A DNA stretch of 64,000 bases from an uncultured Sphingomonadaceae bacterium (GTDB taxonomy: Bacteria > Pseudomonadota > Alphaproteobacteria > Sphingomonadales > Sphingomonadaceae). The stretch covers positions 1 through 64,000 of the forward strand of contig CANLQG010000010.1 in the NCBI GenBank assembly GCA_947493195.1, read 5' to 3'. Each line of letters begins with the position of its first letter. The stretch's first letter is position 1. Below the pieces are notes generated by a model. That model was not told the origin of the DNA. It searched no databases and was given only the letters and a program-made list of their open reading frames with translations. Made by a program: the position numbers and the translations under genes. Of this stretch, positions 24,090 through 31,616 are shown piece by piece.

Positions 24090-24980
24090 ATGAAAGTTCT
24101 GGTAACGGGTGCCACGGGCCAGCTTGGAAAAGCGCTGATGGCATCGGCACCTGCCGCTCATGAACTGGTCGTACCCGGCAGGAAGCACCTCGATCTTGCC
24201 GATGCCCGCGCGATAACGTCTTTCGTTGAGCGGGAACGTCCAGACATAGTCATCAATGCCGGTGCCTATACGGCGGTAGATCGCGCTGAGGAAGAACGTG
24301 CTCTGGCGTATTCGATCAATGCTGAAGCAGTCGGCGCATTTGCAGATGCGTTAAGTCGGTACCGAGGAAGGCTTGTCACCGTTTCGACAGACTTCGTCTT
24401 CGACGGGACAAGTCCCCGCGCATATCGCCCGGAAGACCCACCCAACCCCGTTTCGATCTACGGGCAGAGCAAGGCTGCAGGAGAGAAGCTGGCCGGTGGA
24501 GATGCTCTCATCGTACGCACCGCGTGGGTCCACTCCAGCGGCGGAGCGAACTTTGTCACGACGATGCTGCGCCTGATGCGGGAGCGAGAAGCGCTGTCCG
24601 TCGTGTGCGACCAGATTGGCGCTCCGAGCTGGGCTCCCGCCCTTTCCCGCGCAATTTGGGGACTGGTGGAGATTTCGGCAAAAGGCATTTTCCATCACAG
24701 CGATGCAGGCGTAGCGAGCTGGTATGACTTTGCCATCGCAATTCAGGAGGAAGCACTGGAGCTTGGCCTGCTGGACCGAGCGATCCCGATTACGCCGATC
24801 CCCTCTTCCGCTTATCCGACGCCGGCAACCCGGCCTGCGTTTTCGCTGCTCGACAGTTCAGCGACCCGCGAGGCCTTGCGTGAAGACGCGGTCCACTGGC
24901 GCACGAACCTGCGCTATATGTTGCAGGAACAAAAGGCGCTGACAGATTGGGACAACGCGCACCGCTGCGCGAAACTTTAA
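24090..24980 (+). CDS. rfbD: dTDP-4-dehydrorhamnose reductase, copy 2 (intact)
   Basis: The 296-residue RmlD is a short-chain dehydrogenase with VTGATGQLGKALMAS (nucleotide binding) and NAGAYTAVDRAEEE. VSTDFVFDG and the Tyr/Lys pair in NPVSIYGQSKAAGE follow, then FHHSDAGVASWYDFAIAI. It reduces dTDP-4-keto-L-rhamnose to dTDP-L-rhamnose with NAD(P)H. It is full length, in contrast to the frameshifted copy at 15779, and is therefore the functional enzyme of the window. Confidence 0.95.
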   Translation: MKVLVTGATGQLGKALMASAPAAHELVVPGRKHLDLADARAITSFVERERPDIVINAGAYTAVDRAEEERALAYSINAEAVGAFADALSRYRGRLVTVSTDFVFDGTSPRAYRPEDPPNPVSIYGQSKAAGEKLAGGDALIVRTAWVHSSGGANFVTTMLRLMREREALSVVCDQIGAPSWAPALSRAIWGLVEISAKGIFHHSDAGVASWYDFAIAIQEEALELGLLDRAIPITPIPSSAYPTPATRPAFSLLDSSATREALREDAVHWRTNLRYMLQEQKALTDWDNAHRCAKL

Positions 24981-24987
24981 TCGAGCC

Positions 24988-25764
24988 CTAGCTATACACC
25001 TTCGACGCGGTCGACTCGTCGGCTCGCATTCGAATCAACTCCTCGATTTCGCGGTTACCTTCCTGCCCGCTTGCCGGGGCGAAAAGCGCCTTGCCGCGGG
25101 GGTCGGTGCCCGCCGGTGCCGGTCGAAGGTAATACACTGCCAGTGACTGGCGTCTTTCACCTTCTGGGCATTCCAGTGGGGCGGGCAGTCCGTGCCAGCT
25201 TTTCTGGGTCGTATCGAAGATGACGGCCCGATTGAAAACAGGGTCAACAGACTTCATCAGTTTGTCTGGGCCGTGACCTTCTTGCTTGGCGCTCCAGAAG
25301 CCGAGCTGGCCGCCCCATTCAGGCTGCCAGCGGCTGTTGAGATAGACAATGATGTTGAGCTTGCGCTGCAACCCGAGTTTGGGATGGATCGAGTAATCGA
25401 GGTGGGCGTTCAGCTTGCCACCCTTGCCGTGGGCATGCCAGCCGCCGCCATTCAGCCCCGGATCGGAAAACAGCTGTTCCAGACCGAGCATTTCGCCAAG
25501 CTGCTTGCAGAATTCAGGCGAATTGAGTTGGCTGAAAGCCTGATAGGTTGTCTTCGGAAAGAGATTCCAGTTGTTGCAAACCTGCTTCAGTTCAATCGGA
25601 TTGTCATAACGATGCCAGATATGGCTATCGTCAGTAGCAGGGAATTCCGCTTCCAACGCCGCAGCGGCATCCGCAAGGAAGAAGTTATCGACCACGACGT
25701 GGTCAAAAGGGACTGCCCCAGCGAATTCTCCGGCAACAGCCTTGATCGCCTCAAAATTGATCAT
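24988..25764 (-). CDS. 2-oxoglutarate/Fe(II) oxygenase (prolyl-hydroxylase-like)
   Basis: The 258-residue protein has the double-stranded beta-helix iron ligands: His121 and Asp123 in NAHLDYS, and distal His191 in KSWHGLPAP. NRAVIFDTTQKSWHG and a QSLAVYYLRP strand complete the P4Hc-like fold. Such enzymes hydroxylate protein or small-molecule substrates using O2 and 2-oxoglutarate. In a polysaccharide locus it could modify a sugar, a lipid or a partner protein; the substrate is unknown. It ends tail to tail with rfbD (7-base gap). A TGCANYGCANCA site lies in its upstream region. Confidence 0.87.
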   Translation of the reverse strand: MINFEAIKAVAGEFAGAVPFDHVVVDNFFLADAAAALEAEFPATDDSHIWHRYDNPIELKQVCNNWNLFPKTTYQAFSQLNSPEFCKQLGEMLGLEQLFSDPGLNGGGWHAHGKGGKLNAHLDYSIHPKLGLQRKLNIIVYLNSRWQPEWGGQLGFWSAKQEGHGPDKLMKSVDPVFNRAVIFDTTQKSWHGLPAPLECPEGERRQSLAVYYLRPAPAGTDPRGKALFAPASGQEGNREIEELIRMRADESTASKVYS

Positions 25765-25814
25765 AGCCGTATCCAGATCTTCGGCACCAAGTAATAGTAC
25801 TTACCCTATCTGAG

Positions 25815-25829
25815 CTATGTTGCAATGCA
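25815..25829 (-). promoter_or_regulatory. TGCANYGCANCA site upstream of the oxygenase gene
   Basis: On the minus strand this reads TGCATTGCAACATAG, identical over 15 bases to the site before rfbA copy 2. It starts 65 bases before the 25764 start codon and about 130 bases before the divergent rfbB. Confidence 0.55.
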
Positions 25830-25956
25830 AAAATCTTGTTCGCGACTGCCGTAAAGCAATTGACCCCGGAGCAAGGGACTGCGATGCCAAGGGTGTTCCA
25901 CGAGCCGGATATGACCATCCCTGGGCCGCTAGAAAGGAATCTAAGGGTTTATCGCA

Positions 25957-27006
25957 ATGGGTAAGTTGTTGGTTACGGGTGGCGCTGGCTTCATTGGCGG
26001 GAACTTCTGTCATTATTGGACTTCGAAGCGGCCGACAGACAGCATCGTAGTGCTCGACAGCCTTACCTACGCGGGTAATCCCGAAACCATTCGCGGGCTC
26101 GCGCGCACGGAACTGGTCGAGGGAGACATTCGCGATACCGACTTGGTTGATAGCCTGTTACGGGATCGGGAGATCGATACGATCGTGCACTTTGCCGCCG
26201 AAAGCCACGTCGACCGATCCATCAGCGGTCCGGATGCTTTCATCGACACCAACATCTTGGGAACCAACAGCTTGTTAAAAGCGGCGAGGGCTGTCTGGCT
26301 TGACACAGGGAGCGGGCGTCCGCACCGGTTCCACCACATCTCGACTGACGAGGTGTATGGATCGCTGGAGCCTGACGCACCTGCGTTCAGCGAAACGCAC
26401 CAATACCAGCCCAATTCACCCTATTCGGCGTCAAAGGCTTCTTCCGATCACCTGGTGCGCGCTTACCATCATACGTTTGGCCTGGAAGCGACTACCAGCA
26501 ACTGTTCGAACAATTACGGTCCGTACCAATTTCCGGAAAAGCTGATTCCTCTGTTCTCGATTAACGCGCTGCACGGCAGGCCGTTGCCGATCTACGGAGA
26601 CGGGATGAACGTGCGCGACTGGCTTCACGTCGAAGATCACTGCCGAGGCATCGAGGCGTGCCTCGATTGCGGCACCCCCGGCGAAACCTACAACATCGGT
26701 GGCGGCGCTGAATTGCCCAACCTCACCGTCATTGACCATATCATTGCCGAAGTCGACCGGGCCTTTGAGCAAATGCCGGAGCTGGCCAGACGTTATCCCG
26801 ACGCGCCGCCGGCGAAAGGGGAAAGCTGCTCGATCCTGAAGACTTTCGTGACTGACCGGGCTGGCCATGACAGGCGATATGCCATCGATGAAAGCAAGGC
26901 GCGCGCCGAACTGGGCTACGCACCGCACCATCGCTTCGACACGGGCCTGGCTGCCACCCTTCGGTGGTATCTCGAAAACGAAGATTGGTGGAGGCCGCTG
27001 TTGTGA
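25957..27006 (+). CDS. rfbB: dTDP-glucose 4,6-dehydratase, copy 2 (intact)
   Basis: The 349-residue extended SDR has GGAGFIGGNFCHYW at the N-terminus, DSLTYAGNPE and FAAESHVDRSI. Further boxes are STDEVYGSL with catalytic acids, and the Tyr-Lys pair in NSPYSASKASSDHLVRAY. It converts dTDP-glucose to the 4-keto-6-deoxy form. Together with copies 2 of rfbA, rfbC and rfbD it completes the rhamnose pathway, though it lies 1 kb apart from rfbD behind an oxygenase gene. The start has a weak AAGG site. Confidence 0.95.
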   Translation: MGKLLVTGGAGFIGGNFCHYWTSKRPTDSIVVLDSLTYAGNPETIRGLARTELVEGDIRDTDLVDSLLRDREIDTIVHFAAESHVDRSISGPDAFIDTNILGTNSLLKAARAVWLDTGSGRPHRFHHISTDEVYGSLEPDAPAFSETHQYQPNSPYSASKASSDHLVRAYHHTFGLEATTSNCSNNYGPYQFPEKLIPLFSINALHGRPLPIYGDGMNVRDWLHVEDHCRGIEACLDCGTPGETYNIGGGAELPNLTVIDHIIAEVDRAFEQMPELARRYPDAPPAKGESCSILKTFVTDRAGHDRRYAIDESKARAELGYAPHHRFDTGLAATLRWYLENEDWWRPLL

Positions 27007-27046
27007 ATGGCAATTTTGCAAATCTTAACAAGCCGGAGTACAACTG

Positions 27047-27763
27047 ATGTTCGAACGCGGAGGTATTCGATCCCAACTGGACGAACTGGTTTCCGACCCG
27101 CTTGGGAAGTTCGGCGAAATTCGCAACTACATGTTTGCCCAAAAGCCAAGGTTCGTCATCATCGGAACGGGGCGCAGTGGCACGACCTTTACGTCGGCCG
27201 CGCTGACGCGGGCTGGAATTCCCGTAAGTCACGAGCGATATTTTACCTATGGCGGCCCACGCCTGCGCCACCCCTATCGCGACTGGAGTGCCATCGGCGA
27301 CTCCTCCTGGTGTGCAGTGCCATTCCTGCCCGATGAGGATATCATCGCCCTGCATCAGGTTCGGCATCCCTACAAGGTGATCGGATCATTCTACAAGATT
27401 GGTTTCTTTGATCCCCGGCACGAAGAAGTGCGCGCCCCCTATGTCGCTCTGGCAAAGCAGTATTTCGAGTTTTCCGACGATCCGCTGCGAAGCTGTCTGC
27501 GTTGGTATGCCGAGTGGAACGAGCGCTGCGAAGCAATCACCTCGAACCGTTTCCGGATCGAGCATTTTGCCGATCATCTCGAGGACATCGAGAGGTGGCT
27601 GGGCTTGCCAGTACCGCCCTCGGCGCTTGATACCGCGACTGACACCAACACCCGCAAGAGCAGCCTGGAGGAGCCGGTCGGTGACTTGGAAGGCAGGCTG
27701 CGGGAATTTCCCGAGTTCGCTGATCTCGAAGCGATGTGCGAGCGTTACGGCTACGATCTATAG
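27047..27763 (+). CDS. Sulfotransferase family protein
   Basis: The 238-residue protein has the PAPS loop in RFVIIGTGRSGTTFTSAAL (about residues 35-53) and a 3'-phosphate-like region LHQVRHPYKVIGSFYKIG. The rest is like single-domain sulfotransferases that modify glycans. It follows rfbB by 40 bases and may be co-transcribed. The stop overlaps the stop of the convergent acyltransferase gene by six bases, so no separate terminator is present. Acceptor unknown, probably a sugar hydroxyl in the polysaccharide. Confidence 0.85.
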   Translation: MFERGGIRSQLDELVSDPLGKFGEIRNYMFAQKPRFVIIGTGRSGTTFTSAALTRAGIPVSHERYFTYGGPRLRHPYRDWSAIGDSSWCAVPFLPDEDIIALHQVRHPYKVIGSFYKIGFFDPRHEEVRAPYVALAKQYFEFSDDPLRSCLRWYAEWNERCEAITSNRFRIEHFADHLEDIERWLGLPVPPSALDTATDTNTRKSSLEEPVGDLEGRLREFPEFADLEAMCERYGYDL

Positions 27764-29791
27764 CGATCTGAGTGGCTCTTCGGTCGTCGGCGTCGCCACC
27801 TCGGTCGGCTTGGCAACACTATCGAGGAGCCTAGGCATCAGCCATTTTGCGCCGAACTCGCTGAGATGATCGTCATCGCGGTATATAAATTGCCCATCGT
27901 TCTCGGCCATGCACTCACCCTGACTGCACAGCAATTCTGCCGGATCCAGCACTTGGGCATCATATTGGGCAGCCAGCGCATCCAGCATGGGGCGACTGCG
28001 GCGGTTTCGCGCTTGATGTGAACCTTGATCGACAAATTCAGGTATAGCGTTTCCGCGAAAGCGTGCGGAGACAATGGCATCTGGGACGTTTCGGCGCATC
28101 TCCGGGAGGCCAGCAACGAGGATGATCTGCATCCCCCTGCCGCGCAGGGCTTGGAGCGTCGCTTCAAGACCTTCAGCAGTAAGGGCTGCATTCCCATCAA
28201 TTCCTCCAGCGGCGTCCCCTTCGCGTGCCAGCACTGCCGATCCGCCCATCTCACCTTCGGGACGCAGCCCCTCGACATTCAATGCCCAGCGCGCAGCCAG
28301 AATGACGGTGCGAATGTCATTGCGCGAGGCGAGGAAATCCATCACCTCCGCATTATTTACATTGCAACCATGCGAAGCTTCCCTATCAGCACGCGTGATA
28401 CCGAGCAGCGGCGCACAAGCCGTATGGGTGAAGGCAGCACCGGTCTGTCCCGTAGTTATAAGCCAGTCCTCAATACCGGGCAGCATGGCCCCGGCATGGC
28501 TGTCGCCCCAGACCATAACATCGATTGTGTCATTTCCGTCTTCCCCCAGGCGGCAAGGCCCGGATGCGGCATCCTTGTTCATGCACTTCTGATCGAGTGG
28601 CGCTCTTCTTGAGGCTGCCTCATATGCCGAGCGCATGTCGTTTGGCAGCCGAAAGGCGAAGCCGCTCGTCAGTACAGCGGCCGCAGCCGCAGCTGCAAGC
28701 GCGGAGGTTCCCAATCCGGAAAATGCAAAAATTTGTCCTCTCGAAAGCGCGACCTCGCCAGCGCGCTTGCGAAAGGGCTGCTCGACCACGGCCCAGCTTA
28801 CCCATGCCAGCAGTACCGACATTACGACGCAAAGCGCGATGACCAGCGGCGAGAGGACGTGTTCGCCTGACAACAGCCGGGCAGCGACCAGTATCGGCCA
28901 GTGCCAGAGATACAGGGAGTAGGAGATGAGGCCGAGCCACACGAGAGGGCGAAGACCTAGAAGGCGCGAAGCGAAGGTAGAACGCTTGTATCCGCTACCA
29001 ATAAGTAACGCCGCCCCGATACACGGAGCCAGTGCCGCCGCTCCGGGGAAAGGCGTGTTTTCCTCGATCAGCAAAACGGCCGCAGCGATCAGAGCTAGGC
29101 CAATCACGCCCGTAACCTCGCCCATTCGCTGGCTACCGATCGCTTTGCCATTGAGCCACAGAACGAGAAGAGCTCCAAGGCCAAGTTCCCAAATTCGCGA
29201 GAACGGCAAGTAGAAAGTCGCGACGGGCCGTGCATGAACGCCCCAAAGCGAAAGCGCGAAAGACGCAATCGCGAAGGCGCCGATAACCGGCAACCATGTC
29301 GTGCGTCCTTTCGCGGCCAGCGCCCAGAGCAGCAGCGGGAAGAAGATGTAGAACTGCTCCTCGACACCCAGCGACCATGTGTGCAGCAAAGGTTCGTAAG
29401 CCACGCCGGGGCTGAAGTAATCGGACGCCGAATGCCAGAACCAGACGTTCGATGCGAAGGCCAGCGCAGCGACTGCGGACTTGGCCATCGATTCATATTG
29501 CAAGGGAAGCAGGATGAACCAGCCTGCGAGCATGCAGATCGCGATCACGAAGAATAGCGCTGGCAGGATACGCCGCGCGCGCCGTTCGTAAAAAGCGACT
29601 ATCGAGAATCGTTCTTCGGCAATTTCCCGGGCCAGGATCGAGGTGATGAGGTAGCCCGAAATAACGAAGAAGATGTCGACACCGATAAAGCCGCCTTCAA
29701 AGCCGGCGACTCCGGCGTGACCGAGGACCACAGGGACCACCGCGAGCGACCGAAGGCCGTCGATATCGCTGCGATAGTTTGCTGCGTTCAT
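27758..29791 (-). CDS. OafA/YrhL-type acyltransferase with SGNH domain
   Basis: The 677-residue two-domain membrane protein starts YRSDIDGLRSLAVVPVVLGH, the acyltransferase-3 signature with catalytic His. About ten membrane helices follow (to about residue 380), including VDIFFVISGYLIT and YERRARRILPA. The C-terminal periplasmic part has the SGNH block WGDSHAGAM and a late DDDHLSEFGAKW box with Asp and His. Such enzymes carry acetyl groups across the membrane and place them on polysaccharides. The length is normal. It is likely responsible for O-acetylation of the glycan. Confidence 0.92.
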   Translation of the reverse strand: MNAANYRSDIDGLRSLAVVPVVLGHAGVAGFEGGFIGVDIFFVISGYLITSILAREIAEERFSIVAFYERRARRILPALFFVIAICMLAGWFILLPLQYESMAKSAVAALAFASNVWFWHSASDYFSPGVAYEPLLHTWSLGVEEQFYIFFPLLLWALAAKGRTTWLPVIGAFAIASFALSLWGVHARPVATFYLPFSRIWELGLGALLVLWLNGKAIGSQRMGEVTGVIGLALIAAAVLLIEENTPFPGAAALAPCIGAALLIGSGYKRSTFASRLLGLRPLVWLGLISYSLYLWHWPILVAARLLSGEHVLSPLVIALCVVMSVLLAWVSWAVVEQPFRKRAGEVALSRGQIFAFSGLGTSALAAAAAAAVLTSGFAFRLPNDMRSAYEAASRRAPLDQKCMNKDAASGPCRLGEDGNDTIDVMVWGDSHAGAMLPGIEDWLITTGQTGAAFTHTACAPLLGITRADREASHGCNVNNAEVMDFLASRNDIRTVILAARWALNVEGLRPEGEMGGSAVLAREGDAAGGIDGNAALTAEGLEATLQALRGRGMQIILVAGLPEMRRNVPDAIVSARFRGNAIPEFVDQGSHQARNRRSRPMLDALAAQYDAQVLDPAELLCSQGECMAENDGQFIYRDDDHLSEFGAKWLMPRLLDSVAKPTEVATPTTEEPLRSL

Positions 29792-29812
29792 GTCTTTGGT
29801 CCTGCGCTCCGC

Positions 29813-30754
29813 TTAGCCGCGGCCTAATCCCGAGACACTTCGCCGCACCTTGTCCACCACTCGTCGGCGAAAGGCGGCGGCATTCCACAATGCCTGCTTG
29901 CCCTTGGCCAGCGGGCCGGGGCGCTGAAAGATCGAACGCATCGGCACAGTGCCGAAACTGTAGGTCTTTGAGACGCTGTAGTTGTTCGCCGAATGCCAGA
30001 CCATGCAGCATGTGAGCGGGTTCATCTCCTTGTCGACCGGGACGACATACCGCGAGGGCAGTCCTGCGGGCACATTCTCGTGCGTCAGGGCCCAGGCAGA
30101 CTGGACACGGCAGGAATTCTTTTTCGACTGCGGCATCGTGTCGGCTATTTCCAGATCCGACCAGGGCGAAGCAAAATATTCTGCAGCCAGTTCGCGATCC
30201 ATGATGAAACCGGCCCAGTAAGGAAAGCTGGGTGCGATGAATTCCTGCCCGTCGACGGTCATGCGATGGCTGTCCAAAACCTCTTGATAGCCGCGATAGT
30301 CAGGTGAGATTGCCTCGCCCTTCTGGCCTTTCTCGAACCGGAGAAAACCCGGCAGACAACCCTTCGCCTTCAACGCCGGTAGCCACTTGGTGAAATAGGC
30401 GACGTTGTCCGCATCCACGACGATATCGTCCTCGATGTACATATAGAGGTCGTCTTCGGTGCCGCCCGCATCCAGCCATTCGCGAAGGGCTGCCTTGTGC
30501 CACCAGGTCAGATGCCACGGATGCGCCATGCCATGCGTCTTGTCGTACTGCAGGGCGAAGCCGCGCTCTTCAAATCGCTTCCCTAGGTCGACCAGAAGCG
30601 GTTCTTCGGCGAGAGCAAGGTCGTTAGTGACCAGCGTCACTTCGACATGGCGGCGATCCCAGTCGAGAATTGCCCGCAAAACATCGGCAAGGAAGGGGAC
30701 GCGCCCGGGGACATAGTGCGCTGCAACAGAGACGTGGAAAGTGGGGCTTGTCAT
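29813..30754 (-). CDS. Probable glycosyltransferase-like protein
   Basis: The 313-residue protein starts SPTFHVSVAAHYVPGRVPFL and contains DLYMYIEDDIVVDADNVAYF. This acidic motif after a hydrophobic strand is the arrangement of metal/nucleotide-sugar sites in GT-A glycosyltransferases. FVRLGFLRFEKG-like and WAGFIMDRELAAEYF segments follow. ATG 30754 (AAGGA upstream) is preferred over the longer open frame to 30895, which crosses the promoter region. I do not recognise the exact family. The position between the acyltransferase and a sulfotransferase supports a role in assembling the repeat unit. Confidence 0.7.
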   Translation of the reverse strand: MTSPTFHVSVAAHYVPGRVPFLADVLRAILDWDRRHVEVTLVTNDLALAEEPLLVDLGKRFEERGFALQYDKTHGMAHPWHLTWWHKAALREWLDAGGTEDDLYMYIEDDIVVDADNVAYFTKWLPALKAKGCLPGFLRFEKGQKGEAISPDYRGYQEVLDSHRMTVDGQEFIAPSFPYWAGFIMDRELAAEYFASPWSDLEIADTMPQSKKNSCRVQSAWALTHENVPAGLPSRYVVPVDKEMNPLTCCMVWHSANNYSVSKTYSFGTVPMRSIFQRPGPLAKGKQALWNAAAFRRRVVDKVRRSVSGLGRG

Positions 30755-30843
30755 TCCAAATCCTTGCCGCTCGCCATCCGATTGAACACCTAATCCCGTG
30801 ATCGGGTGCATATGGGCCGCACCGTAATTTTGCAACCTTTTGT

Positions 30844-30855
30844 TGCAGCGCAGCA
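30844..30855 (+). promoter_or_regulatory. TGCANYGCANCA site between divergent genes
   Basis: TGCAGCGCAGCA lies 91 bases before the sulfotransferase start at 30935 and about 90 bases before the divergent gene at 30754. Confidence 0.5.
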
Positions 30856-30934
30856 ATACTGTGGCTAGGAAGCATTTGGGAAACTTCACCGGCAATACGC
30901 AAGCTGGGCACCGATAAACTCGAAGGTACTACAA

Positions 30935-31540
30935 ATGGTCGAACGCAAGGTGTTTTGCATCGGTTTCCAGAAGACCGGCACAACTTCGTTGCGCGATGCT
31001 TTCCGGCAAATGGATTACCGATATCACGGCCCCTACGGGCGTGACTGGTCGCTCAAACGTCTGGAAAAGGAATACAAGTCCGCAGGTCTCGCCATCGCGC
31101 AGGAGCATGATGTCGTTGCGGACATGCCTTGGCCGCTCATTTATCGTGAGTTGGACGAAGCCTTTCCCGGTTCGAGGTTTATCCTGACGCTGCGTGACAC
31201 GGACAACTGGTATCGCTCAATTCGCAACCATTTTGGCGACCGACCCGCACCGCTGCAGGAACTGACCTATGGTGCCGATGCTGGCGCTCCGGTGGGGAAC
31301 GAACAACGGTACCGAGAGGTGTACGACAACTACAATGCCGAGGTTCAGGACTATTTCGCGAACCGGGATGATGATCTTCTTATCATGCATCTCGAGGACG
31401 GGGATGGTTGGGATGCGCTCGCCCGCTTTCTCGGCCGAGATGATTTGCCGACCGGTCCCTTCGTAAGAACGAATACAGCAGGCGAGCGCATGACGCTGAA
31501 AAACCGATTGAGGAAGAGGGTTCGTTCCCTGTTCGGCTAG
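30935..31540 (+). CDS. Sulfotransferase family protein (Sulfotransfer_4-like)
   Basis: The 201-residue protein begins VERKVFCIGFQKTGTTSLRD, the 5'-phosphosulfate loop in its Sulfotransfer_4 form. Further boxes are VVADMPWPLIYRELDEAFPGS, RFILTLRDTDNWYRSI (3'-phosphate region) and the C-terminal WDALARFLGRDD. It is the fourth sulfotransferase of the locus and of a different subfamily from the others, which suggests several sulfation positions or acceptors. It lies between two minus-strand groups with its own promoter region. Confidence 0.88.
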   Translation: MVERKVFCIGFQKTGTTSLRDAFRQMDYRYHGPYGRDWSLKRLEKEYKSAGLAIAQEHDVVADMPWPLIYRELDEAFPGSRFILTLRDTDNWYRSIRNHFGDRPAPLQELTYGADAGAPVGNEQRYREVYDNYNAEVQDYFANRDDDLLIMHLEDGDGWDALARFLGRDDLPTGPFVRTNTAGERMTLKNRLRKRVRSLFG

Positions 31541-31616
31541 GGCGGCCGCGCGCCGATCGCCTTGGCCTTCGCCGGGTTCGTTACTCTGGCGGCCCCGCCT
31601 GGGAACATCGATTCCG

